Positions 44,853 through 53,802 of a stretch of DNA of 64,000 bases are shown piece by piece. The notes below the pieces were generated by a model that was not told the origin of the DNA, did no database searches, and saw only the letters and a list, made by a program, of their open reading frames with translations. The stretch spans positions 1 to 64,000 of the forward strand of contig QRVH01000004.1 in assembly GCA_003458705.1 (NCBI GenBank), read 5' to 3'. Source of the DNA: Eubacterium sp. AF22-9 (GTDB lineage Bacteria; Bacillota; Clostridia; Lachnospirales; Lachnospiraceae). Made by a program: the position numbers and the translations under genes. Positions within the stretch are counted from its first letter, which is position 1, and the number at the start of each line of letters is the position of its first letter.

Positions 44853-46150
44853 TTAATTCTGAACATTTTCATGTATTTTTCTTAACCTCTCGCTGACAAT
44901 ATCCGCAGAACGCTTATACGCCAGATGTTCCCTTGCATATTTCTGACCATTCCCAGCAATTCTTTCGTAGAAGTCCTTATCCTTATAAAGCCTTCTCATA
45001 TAGTCTGCTGCCTCATCAACATGTGCATCAGCCCATACATTGCCCTTCTTGAATGCTCATAATCCTTATCAAGCTCTATCATGTCGTAACCGACCATGCA
45101 TGCTGTATCACTGTTCATAAACTCTGTATTGCCTGACCAGTCAGTCGCAATAACAGGCGTTCCAACATACATTGACTCAGCCATAACAAGTCCGAAGCCT
45201 TCCGAACGGTGAAGTGAAACATACACATCCACATCTGCAAGAAGTGTATTAACCTCACATCTTCCCATATGACCACACATATAATAAATGTTGTCGCAGT
45301 CCTCTATTACAGAACCAATAATCTTTTCATCTTCTGCAGATAATTCTGCCTCACTTATCTTGATAACAAGTCCGACATCCTTGTACTTTTCTTTAGTCTG
45401 TTCATCTTTGCAAAATGCTTCTTTAAATGCTTTAATGGCAGCAAGCGGATTCTTTCTTTCCATAACGCTTCCACTATTATACATTACAAGGAATAAGAAC
45501 TTATCTTCCGGAAGATTAAAATGCTTTCTATCAAACTTCACAGTATCCGTCTCAGGTGCAACACAGTGTGGAACTGTTATCACAGGCTTGTCTGTGTATT
45601 TCTTCAAAGTATTTGTAACAAAATCAGACGGTGTCCAGACTTCATCAACAAGCTTGAATGCCGGAAGCCACTCTTCTGGAAATGTCTCCAGCTCCCACGC
45701 CCAGTAACCTATATTATATCTGTAATCCCATACTTCCTTGCCAAGACTTACATACGCAACCATAAACTCACTTGCATTGACATGTATAATATTGACATCA
45801 AAGGGAAGTTCCTCTGTCAGCCTGTCATCATATGTATCATTAGTACGTGAACCTCCAGGCGGCACAAAGAAATCTTTTATAACATGAGGTTCTTCATTCT
45901 CATCAAGCAGTCTGCACATAATTCTTGCACTCTGCCCAAGTCCGTTATCACCTTTAATATTACCTATTATATTAGCACCGCATTTGTATCGTCCCTGCTC
46001 ATATTTTTCTATTGCATCATCAGAAAGCCTGTCCGCTGCATTATTGATAATTCCAGCTTTCATCTTGCTTAAAAGCTTCATTGGAATAATCTTCGTAAGA
46101 ACAGGTCTCAATACTTCTCCGGTATTAAGAAAAAATTTTGATAAACTCAT
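44853..46150 (-). CDS. GT4 family glycosyltransferase, frame break near the C-terminus
   Basis: ANIIGNIKGDNGLGQSARIM and NIGYWAWELETFPEEW are marks of a GT4 subgroup found in clostridial glycan loci; SLHRSEGFGLVMAESM is the donor motif. The present frame ends at 44996 in YGLMHMLMRQQTI. One T restored near 45050 (plus strand) gives KKGNVWADAHVDEAADYM and a natural end at 44853. Only about 60 C-terminal residues are affected. It precedes the ABC permease gene by 40 bases. Confidence 0.85.
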
Positions 46151-46165
46151 AAAAACCTCTATATT

Positions 46166-47287
46166 CTATCTGTTATACATCTGGCTGTTAATAAAATCTC
46201 TCACCATTCCACCAAGTCTTTCAGGTGTATATTTGTTCAGTGCATTTTTATATGCATTTTCATCTACAAGTCCAGAATTAATCTTTTCATCAATGTTCTT
46301 CATTCCATTTGCAAGGCTTATGACCTTATCCTCATCATCACCTGCAAGGCTGAATCTCTCTACGCAGTCACCGACAACCTCATCAAATATTCTTAAATTG
46401 CTGGCAAGTATCGGCTTATTATGCTTCATAACCTCCAATATAGGCATACCAAATCCTTCTGCCATAGATGGGAACACAAAGCAAGAACAGTTGTTATACA
46501 GGTCATATCTTGTTGTATGCGATACATACCCAAGATAGGTAAGGCCTTCAACTTCTGTGAGTGCATTCTCAAGAAGCTGCTCAATATCATCCTCCTGCAT
46601 CTTTCCTGCCAGAATAAGAGGTCTTGTACCTCCATTCTCTCTGTACTTTCTGTACGCCTTTATAAGAATGTCGACTCCCTTACGCTTCTCCATATTTCCC
46701 ACATAAAGGAAATAATTCTCGTCCTTAGGCGGTACATATCTTGTAAGCGGATTGGATATAATGTAAGCATTACAGCTTGGTATCTTCGCTGCCTTCGGAA
46801 AATATCTTTCTGTGTCATCCTTAGTCTGTTCTGAATTATACAGAATCATATCTGTATTCTTAAGAGTCACTCCAAGATTAAATCTGAAATAATAACTGTA
46901 TATCTTTCCAAAATATCTTACATACTGAATCGGGAACATATCATGTATTGTAATAAGTGTCTTGAAATTCTTTCCAAGGTTAACCGGAATAATTGAATTA
47001 ACCTCCCAGAAAATATCCGGCTTAACCTGCTTCAGTGCTTTCTTTATAAATGCAAAATATGCATATACACCGACACTTTTGTACACAGGCTTTCCCCATG
47101 CAATAACGCTGATTCCTCTCGCTTCAAATCTTTTTATATATTCACTCTCTTTAACATCCGTAAAAAGTACCCATTCAAACTCGTCATATTTTATAAGCTG
47201 TTCCAGAAAGTCATTCAGGTACATGCCTACGCCGCTTGGTCTGCTGCCAAGAGTTCTGGCATCAATCGCTATTTTTAATTTCTTCAT
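46166..47287 (-). CDS. GT4 family glycosyltransferase
   Basis: MKKLKIAIDARTLGSRPSGVG is the typical GT4 (mannosyl/rhamnosyl-type) N-terminus, and FVFPSMAEGFGMPILEVM is the donor site. YFLYVGNMEKRKGVDILI starts the second domain. The chosen start is ATG 47287, since the nine upstream in-frame residues look non-coding; the ribosome site is weak. It appears to be the first gene of the 26-47 kb operon. A TTGACA hexamer lies upstream at 47361-47366 but I see no convincing -10 for it. Confidence 0.85.
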   Translation of the reverse strand: MKKLKIAIDARTLGSRPSGVGMYLNDFLEQLIKYDEFEWVLFTDVKESEYIKRFEARGISVIAWGKPVYKSVGVYAYFAFIKKALKQVKPDIFWEVNSIIPVNLGKNFKTLITIHDMFPIQYVRYFGKIYSYYFRFNLGVTLKNTDMILYNSEQTKDDTERYFPKAAKIPSCNAYIISNPLTRYVPPKDENYFLYVGNMEKRKGVDILIKAYRKYRENGGTRPLILAGKMQEDDIEQLLENALTEVEGLTYLGYVSHTTRYDLYNNCSCFVFPSMAEGFGMPILEVMKHNKPILASNLRIFDEVVGDCVERFSLAGDDEDKVISLANGMKNIDEKINSGLVDENAYKNALNKYTPERLGGMVRDFINSQMYNR

Positions 47288-47425
47288 ATCTGTGCTACCT
47301 ACACCAATAATCATTTATCATATCAAAAGTATTACCATAACCTGCATGTTCAAACTAAACTGTCAAAAAAACATGGCTCTTTTGATTTTACCATATTATA
47401 GATATAATTGCTATACTTTATTAAT

Positions 47426-48676
47426 TCACTTTGTACACACGAAACCCCCGGCTTCTTTAGTTATCCTTATAGGTTTGCTCTCAAGCTTTTTTTCAACATA
47501 TTTCTTAAAATCTGTATATTTGTCAACAAGATACTCTTTCTGGTTACCATGGCATGACAATATATAATCTACCAGCGGCTGCGCTTTGTCAACAACCAGC
47601 GCATCATTATAGTCTCTTCTTTCAACATGTGTAAAATATTTTTCCAGCATTCCCATGCCATTATCAAGGCCAAACTTTTCAAAAAGCTTGTCTGCTTCAA
47701 GTGCTATTCTCTTATCATATCCTGATGCCAGCCTGTTAATCTCCTGCATATGCCTGCTTCCATATGTGCTGCACACAAACATTCCGCCGGGCTTTAATAC
47801 ACGTACTATTTCTCCCAGTGCTTTCGATACGTCATCACAATAAAACAGTACATGATTGGCTATAACTAAATCATACTGCTCATCTTTTGCTCCTGTTTTC
47901 TCACAAGATGCAGTCCTGAACCTGAATATTACATCAATATCCCGTTCTTTCCAGCTCTCTGTTGCCAGCTTCACATTTCTTTTTGCATCACTTATCATTC
48001 CTTCTGATATGTCAGTAAGTTCAACAATTATATTATGTTTCTTTTTCCCATCAGGATCTGATCTTCTGCCCTCCATTGCCAGCCTTCCTATGTTATCAAC
48101 CCACAAGGTCCCATCACCGCATCCAGTCTCAAGAATTCTCATTCCTTTATGGATATTACATTGTTCATATATCCATGGAAACCATCCCTGCTTATTGACA
48201 GAAAACTGACTATGCAGATTTATTCTTGCCGATATATTGCCGGCATTAAGATATTGGTTCTTCATACTGTCTTCCATAGTTGTCAGATGTATAATCTCTA
48301 ACATGTTGCTCCAGTCAACGCCATTTCCTGCATTTATTGAATCTTCTGTCTCTTCAATAGCTTTACACACAAGCTGCATCTGTGCAATCTTATCCTCAAT
48401 CATTCTTTTCTGTAATTCCAATGAATTTTTAAGAACATGATAATCTGAATCACCTATTGTCATATTTCTTATATCATCCAGAGAAAACCCAAGATATTTA
48501 AGCAATAACACCTGCTGTAATCTTGTAAAATCAGAATCGGTATAAAACCTCACACCTTCAGCTGTAAGAAGTGACGGTTTTAATATATTCTGCTGGTCGT
48601 AATACCTTATTGTTCTTACTGAAACATTTGCCTTCTTAGCAAATTCTCCCGAAGAATAATACCCATCTTTATGCAT
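47426..48676 (-). CDS. MerR family regulator fused to a SAM-dependent methyltransferase
   Basis: Residues 1-75 are a MerR DNA-binding domain (YYSSGEFAKKANVSVRTIRYYDQ, with the winged part ending LLLKYLGFSLDDI). A dimerisation coiled coil follows (about 85-120). Residues 180-330 form a class I methyltransferase with MRILETGCGDGTLW, LVIANHVLFYC and VLKPGGMFVCSTYG. The start at 48676 lies behind AAGG. The promoter region shared with rfbABDC carries a 21-bp palindrome in a 19-bp spacer, as MerR proteins use. The C-terminal domain would act as sensor or enzyme; its substrate is unknown. Confidence 0.9.
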   Translation of the reverse strand: MHKDGYYSSGEFAKKANVSVRTIRYYDQQNILKPSLLTAEGVRFYTDSDFTRLQQVLLLKYLGFSLDDIRNMTIGDSDYHVLKNSLELQKRMIEDKIAQMQLVCKAIEETEDSINAGNGVDWSNMLEIIHLTTMEDSMKNQYLNAGNISARINLHSQFSVNKQGWFPWIYEQCNIHKGMRILETGCGDGTLWVDNIGRLAMEGRRSDPDGKKKHNIIVELTDISEGMISDAKRNVKLATESWKERDIDVIFRFRTASCEKTGAKDEQYDLVIANHVLFYCDDVSKALGEIVRVLKPGGMFVCSTYGSRHMQEINRLASGYDKRIALEADKLFEKFGLDNGMGMLEKYFTHVERRDYNDALVVDKAQPLVDYILSCHGNQKEYLVDKYTDFKKYVEKKLESKPIRITKEAGGFVCTK

Positions 48677-48713
48677 ATAAATAACCTTTCCTTATAAATT
48701 ATCGCAAAAGCAC

Positions 48714-48767
48714 TTGAAGGTGACGCTGCGTCACCTTTTATTATATACATGACTTAAAAAATGTCTA
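48714..48767. promoter_or_regulatory. Divergent promoters with a MerR-type palindromic operator
   Basis: A perfect palindrome, AAGGTGACGCTGCGTCACCTT (48717-48737; arms of 10 bp around one base), lies between the MerR-methyltransferase gene and rfbA. On the plus strand TTGAAG (48714-48719) and TATTAT (48739-48744) are separated by 19 bp, the long spacer that MerR proteins twist to activate. On the minus strand TAGACA (48762-48767), 16 bp and TATAAT (48740-48745) form a promoter for the regulator gene, with the palindrome just downstream, suited to self-repression. Confidence 0.8.
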
Positions 48768-48814
48768 CTTGAAAATTAACATAACATTTTAACAAACAAG
48801 GAGGAACTTCAATT

Positions 48815-49714
48815 ATGAAGGGTATTATTTTAGCTGGTGGTTCTGGCACACGCCTTTACCCACTCACAATGGTAACTAGTAAACAGCTTCTTCCAATCTA
48901 TGATAAGCCAATGATTTATTATCCACTCTCAGTTCTTATGAGTGCTGGTATCAGAGATATTCTTATCATCTCTACACCACAGGATACTCCTAGATTCAAA
49001 GAGCTTTTAAAGGACGGAAGCCAGTTCGGTGTCAACCTTACTTACGCTGTACAGCCAAGCCCGGACGGACTTGCACAGGCATTTATTATCGGTGAGGAAT
49101 TCATCGGTGATGACACTGTTGCCATGGTTCTTGGTGATAATATATTTGCAGGTCACGGTCTTAAGAAAAGACTTAAGGCGGCTGTTGAGAATGCTGAATC
49201 AGGAAAGGGTGCAACAGTATTTGGCTACTATGTTGATGATCCTGAAAGATTTGGTATTGTTGAATTTAATAATGAGGGAAAGGCTGTCTCTATCGAAGAA
49301 AAGCCAGCGCAGCCTAAGAGCAACTACTGTGTAACAGGTCTTTACTTCTACGACAACAAGGTTGTTGAATACGCTAAGAACTTAAAGCCATCTGCAAGAG
49401 GCGAGCTTGAGATTACTGATCTTAACCGTATCTACTTAGAGAAGGGTACTTTAAATGTAGAGCTTCTCGGTCAGGGATTTACATGGCTTGATACAGGAAC
49501 ACATGAAAGTCTTGTAGAAGCTACTAACTTTGTTAAGACTGTTGAGACTCATCAGCACAGAAAGATTGCATGTCTTGAAGAAATCGCTTACTTAAACGGC
49601 TGGATTAACAAAGATGACGTCATCAAGGTATATGAAGTATTAAAGAAGAACCAGTATGGTCAATACTTAAAGGATGTCTTAGACGGCAAATATGTCGACA
49701 AGCTTCATGAATAA
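48815..49714 (+). CDS. rfbA: Glucose-1-phosphate thymidylyltransferase
   Basis: [18 protein letters not shown] followed by [16 protein letters not shown] is the RmlA signature. [10 protein letters not shown] and [12 protein letters not shown] are further RmlA motifs. The length of 299 residues is standard. AAGGAGG precedes the ATG. It starts a four-gene plus-strand operon (A-B-D-C) for dTDP-L-rhamnose, using dTTP and glucose-1-phosphate. Confidence 0.97.
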   Translation: MKGIILAGGSGTRLYPLTMVTSKQLLPIYDKPMIYYPLSVLMSAGIRDILIISTPQDTPRFKELLKDGSQFGVNLTYAVQPSPDGLAQAFIIGEEFIGDDTVAMVLGDNIFAGHGLKKRLKAAVENAESGKGATVFGYYVDDPERFGIVEFNNEGKAVSIEEKPAQPKSNYCVTGLYFYDNKVVEYAKNLKPSARGELEITDLNRIYLEKGTLNVELLGQGFTWLDTGTHESLVEATNFVKTVETHQHRKIACLEEIAYLNGWINKDDVIKVYEVLKKNQYGQYLKDVLDGKYVDKLHE

Positions 49715-49779
49715 TTAAGTGCATTTAGTTAAAACATTTTTCATATAAGAACACATTTTAAATATTAAGGAGATTAATT

Positions 49780-50799
49780 ATGACAATTATTGTTACCGGT
49801 GGAGCCGGATTTATCGGAAGTAACTTTGTATTTCACATGTTAAACAAATACCCAGACTACAGAATCATCTGTCTTGACTGCCTCACATATGCAGGTAATC
49901 TTTCAACTCTTGAGCCTGTTATGTCTAACCCTAACTTCAGATTCGTTAAGGAAAGCATCACAGACCGCGAAGCTGTTTACAAGCTTTTCGAAGAAGAGCA
50001 TCCGGATATGGTTGTAAACTTCGCTGCTGAGTCACACGTTGACCGTTCTATCGAGAACCCGGAAGTTTTCCTTACAACTAATATTCTTGGTACACAGGTT
50101 CTTATGGATGCCTGCAGAAAGTATGGTATTCAGAGATACCATCAGGTATCTACTGATGAAGTATACGGCGATCTTCCACTTGACAGACCTGACCTTTTCT
50201 TCACAGAAGAGACACCAATCCATACATCAAGCCCATACAGCTCATCAAAGGCTGGCGCAGACTTACTTGTTCTTGCCTACCACAGAACTTATGGACTTCC
50301 TGTTACTATTTCAAGATGCTCTAATAACTATGGACCATACCACTTCCCAGAGAAGCTTATCCCTCTTATGATTGCTAATGCTCTTAACGATAAGCCACTT
50401 CCAGTTTATGGCGAAGGTCTTAACGTTCGTGACTGGCTCTATGTTGAGGATCACTGCAAGGCTATCGACCTTATCATCCACAAGGGACGTGTTGGTGAAG
50501 TATACAACGTTGGTGGACACAACGAGAAGAGAAATATTGATATCGTTAAGCTTATCTGCAAGGAGCTTGGCAAGCCTGAATCACTTATCGTTCATGTAGG
50601 TGACAGAAAGGGACATGATATGCGTTACGCTATCGACCCAACTAAGATTCACAATGAATTAGGATGGCTTCCAGAAACTAAGTTTGAAGATGGTATCAAG
50701 AAGACAATTCAGTGGTATCTTGATAATAAGGAATGGTGGGAGACAATCATTTCTGGCGAATATCAGAACTACTATGAGAAAATGTATAGCAACCGCTAA
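49780..50799 (+). CDS. rfbB: dTDP-glucose 4,6-dehydratase
   Basis: VTGGAGFIGSNFV binds NAD, STDEVYGDL carries the catalytic Asp-Glu pair, and YSSSKAGADLL the Y...K pair. The length of 339 residues is typical. AAGGAG precedes the start. It makes dTDP-4-keto-6-deoxyglucose, the substrate of RfbC. Confidence 0.97.
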   Translation: MTIIVTGGAGFIGSNFVFHMLNKYPDYRIICLDCLTYAGNLSTLEPVMSNPNFRFVKESITDREAVYKLFEEEHPDMVVNFAAESHVDRSIENPEVFLTTNILGTQVLMDACRKYGIQRYHQVSTDEVYGDLPLDRPDLFFTEETPIHTSSPYSSSKAGADLLVLAYHRTYGLPVTISRCSNNYGPYHFPEKLIPLMIANALNDKPLPVYGEGLNVRDWLYVEDHCKAIDLIIHKGRVGEVYNVGGHNEKRNIDIVKLICKELGKPESLIVHVGDRKGHDMRYAIDPTKIHNELGWLPETKFEDGIKKTIQWYLDNKEWWETIISGEYQNYYEKMYSNR

Positions 50800-50842
50800 T
50801 TAACACATTTATTCTGTAAGAAGTTCTGTAAGGAGATTTGAC

Positions 50843-51760
50843 ATGAAGATATTAGTTACCGGCGTTGGCGGTCAGCTTGGCCACGACGTTATGAATGAAC
50901 TGATAGGCAGAGGTCATACAGGCGTTGGCAGCGACATCGCACCTCAATATTCAGGAGTTGCTGATGGAAGCGCTGTCACAACAGCCGAATATGTACCTAT
51001 GGATATAACTGATGCTGTTCAGGTTTCTGAAGTTATCACTAAGGTTTCACCTGATGTTGTAATTCACTGCGCAGCATGGACAGCCGTTGACGCTGCTGAA
51101 GATGATGATAAGAAAGCCAAGGTTAAGGCTATCAATGCAGATGGTACTCAGAATATTGCCAATGTCTGCAAGAAACTTGACTGCAAGATGGTATACATCA
51201 GTACTGATTATGTATTTGACGGTCAGGGCGGAACACCTTGGGAGCCAGACTGCAAGGACTATAAGCCTCTTAATGTATATGGAGAGACTAAGCTTGCCGG
51301 AGAACTTGCTGTTTCTAACACTCTTGATAAATACTTTATCGTGCGTATTGCATGGGTATTTGGTGTTAATGGAAAGAACTTTATTAAGACTATGCTTAAT
51401 GTTGGAAAGACTCATGACGAGGTTCGTGTTGTCAACGACCAGATTGGTACCCCGACTTACACATTAGATCTTGCAAGACTTCTTGTTGATATGGTTGAAA
51501 CTGACAAATACGGTTATTACCATGCAACTAATGAAGGTGGATACATTTCATGGTATGACTTTACTAAGGAAATCTATGCACAGGCAGGTCTTTCTACTAA
51601 GGTTACACCTGTAACTACTGCTGAATACGGCATTTCTAAAGCTGCAAGACCTTTTAACAGCCGTTTAGATAAGAGCAAGCTTACTGCTAACGGATTCACT
51701 CCGCTTCCAACATGGCAGGATGCTCTTCACAGATTCTTAAAAGAAATCGGCGAAATCTAA
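50843..51760 (+). CDS. rfbD: dTDP-4-dehydrorhamnose reductase
   Basis: VTGVGGQLGHDV is the cofactor loop, STDYVFDGQGG and YGETKLAGE are the active-site motifs, and RIAWVFG follows as in RmlD. The length of 305 residues is slightly above the usual 280-300. It catalyses the last step to dTDP-L-rhamnose. It stands before rfbC in this operon. Confidence 0.97.
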   Translation: MKILVTGVGGQLGHDVMNELIGRGHTGVGSDIAPQYSGVADGSAVTTAEYVPMDITDAVQVSEVITKVSPDVVIHCAAWTAVDAAEDDDKKAKVKAINADGTQNIANVCKKLDCKMVYISTDYVFDGQGGTPWEPDCKDYKPLNVYGETKLAGELAVSNTLDKYFIVRIAWVFGVNGKNFIKTMLNVGKTHDEVRVVNDQIGTPTYTLDLARLLVDMVETDKYGYYHATNEGGYISWYDFTKEIYAQAGLSTKVTPVTTAEYGISKAARPFNSRLDKSKLTANGFTPLPTWQDALHRFLKEIGEI

Positions 51761-51815
51761 TCCGGCACATTATTATAATGCATCACTATATAAACATTAA
51801 TAAGGAGATTTTATC

Positions 51816-52427
51816 ATGGGACAGATTACAGTTGAAAAGAATGTCGCAGGTATCGAGGGACTTTGTGTCGTCACTCCTGCTGTTCACGGTGATAACCGTG
51901 GATACTTTATGGAAACATACAGCCAGCGTGATATGGAAGAAGCTGGTATCAATATTAACTTTGTTCAGGACAACCAGTCTATGAGTACTAAGGGTGTTCT
52001 TCGTGGTCTTCATTTCCAGAAGCATTTCCCACAGACAAAACTTGTAAGAGCTATCAAGGGTTCTGTTTTTGATGTTGCTGTTGACCTTCGTACAGACTCT
52101 GAAACTTACGGAAAGTGGTACGGAATCCTTCTCACAGAAGAGAATAAGAAGCAGTTCCTTATCCCTAAGGGATTTGCACATGGATTCCTCGTTCTTACTG
52201 ATACAGCAGAATTCTGCTACAAGTGCGATGACTTCTATCATCCTAACGACGAGGGAGGTCTTGCATGGAATGATCCTGCAATCGGCATTGAATGGCCGGA
52301 GCTTACAGGTACTTACAATGGCTCAGCTTCAGGAGAAGGCTATGCTTTAAGCGATGGAACAAAGCTTAACTTAAGTGATAAGGACCAGCTTTGGGATACA
52401 CTTGAGAACACATTTAAGTTTGATTAA
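51816..52427 (+). CDS. rfbC: dTDP-4-dehydrorhamnose 3,5-epimerase
   Basis: The cupin protein has VLRGLHFQK with the catalytic His, DVAVDLRTDSETYGKWYG and IPKGFAHGFLVL, all strict RmlC motifs. At 203 residues it is complete. It is last in the rfbABDC operon and is followed by a hairpin terminator at 52443. Confidence 0.97.
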   Translation: MGQITVEKNVAGIEGLCVVTPAVHGDNRGYFMETYSQRDMEEAGININFVQDNQSMSTKGVLRGLHFQKHFPQTKLVRAIKGSVFDVAVDLRTDSETYGKWYGILLTEENKKQFLIPKGFAHGFLVLTDTAEFCYKCDDFYHPNDEGGLAWNDPAIGIEWPELTGTYNGSASGEGYALSDGTKLNLSDKDQLWDTLENTFKFD

Positions 52428-53759
52428 TTATTATAATAAAAATGCGGCTCTTATGAACCGCAGTTTTATTATATGTACTCATTATTGCTGCAAAACATAT
52501 AAACACCGGAAAGACTTCAAATTTAAATAAATTTCCTGTTCCCTGCAGAATATATACTATTACCGCCATTCCTATTGCTGTTATCATATATCTGCTTCCA
52601 TATCCCTGTAACAAAGAATCATCATTGCTATTGATAATATCTTTTTCTGGTTTAATCCTGTCCTCTATCGATTCCAGCACATTATACGTTGCAAATATAA
52701 ACACTGCAACAGACATCAATATCTGAATAATTCCAATAAAATCATAAGATAAAAAGTATAATTATGCCTATAATTATTAATCATAACGATTGTAATTATC
52801 CCAATTATATCCAGTCCTGTAATACACATATATATTCGGTTTAACACGACTTTTCGAGTATTTTTTATACATCCCTTAACTCTGTCGTCAAATATTATTA
52901 GCATCATATATATTATACACCCAGCTATTATAAACGCCGTTGTCTTATATGATGTAAGAAATGCTGATGACGCAGACAATGCAATAACCTTATTAGTAAA
53001 TACATTTATATATGCAAACAGCCTTCCCAGAATAAAAATCATAAGCACTATAAGTTCATATCTCGTAAAGCATTCATATTTTCTTAATGCTATTGGCTGC
53101 ATAACAAGAAGCACTATCACCATGCCCGTAACAGCCATATTACCTGTTGCAGATATAAGTCCCATTTCACATAAACCAGCCGCTGTCAGATAATATATTT
53201 TTTTATTATCATCTGACAAAAGGAATGCATACACACAAACTGCAAACATCATAACAGTATACATGCAATACGCGTCCGTACAGTATTTAGCAGAAATTAA
53301 GAATCTCAATATTGTAATGATATTTATAATTACAGATGCAGCTATCATAATCATCATATCTGTTTCTTCATACAAATAACATGCAGATATAACAATATAT
53401 ATACACGTACATCCTATAAACAATAACATTCCCTGAATTATGCTTCCGGTTCCGCTGAATTCATAACCTGCAGCCGGTGATATAAAGCACCACACTACTG
53501 ACAGTAATATCAGAATACCTGGCACAACACATCTGCTTTTAATCCCCGTAGTTATAATATCTTTAAAACCATCTTTACTGTTAATCAGCTTATTAATAAC
53601 TGCACACAGCAATACCAGCAGCGCCAGTGCTATAAAAATATTGCAAAAAGCCGATGATACTTTTCTGTTCTGTGCAATAACAGCAAAAGGAAAGATAACT
53701 GCCATAATAATCACAGTTACCTTTCCAATTAAAAACTTTAACTTCTGATATATCCCCAT
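52414..53759 (-). CDS. Polytopic membrane protein (possible O-antigen polymerase/ligase-like), with a frame break
   Basis: The protein has about eleven membrane helices and one conserved-looking outside loop (PAAGYEFSGTGSIIQ). This layout resembles Wzy/O-antigen ligase-like proteins, but no decisive motif is visible. The frame from 53759 ends at 52716 after ELFRY. With one more T in the run at 52738-52741 it reads on as FIGIIQILMSVAVFIF, through two more helices to 52414. The last codons lie over the terminator of rfbC. It ends the minus-strand group that begins with the PEGA or CotS gene. Confidence 0.6.
52443..52470. terminator. Bidirectional terminator between rfbC and the membrane protein gene
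   Basis: TGCGGCTC-TTAT-GAACCGCA forms an 8-bp stem with one mismatch. It is flanked by T-rich sequence on the plus side (GTTTTATTAT) and by A-rich sequence that reads as T on the minus strand. Confidence 0.75.
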
Positions 53760-53802
53760 ATACCTTCTCCCCCGTATAAATACATTTTAAAATCAGGTAA
53801 AA

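Noticed and set aside
47361-47366. TTGACA hexamer before the GT4 gene at 46166-47287
   Set aside because: No acceptable -10 lies 16-18 bases downstream on the minus strand, so I did not call a promoter.
46962-47567. 201-residue plus-strand open frame across the GT4 and MerR-methyltransferase genes
   Set aside because: It overlaps the 3' end of the regulator and the 5' part of the GT4 gene; there is no ribosome site or domain.
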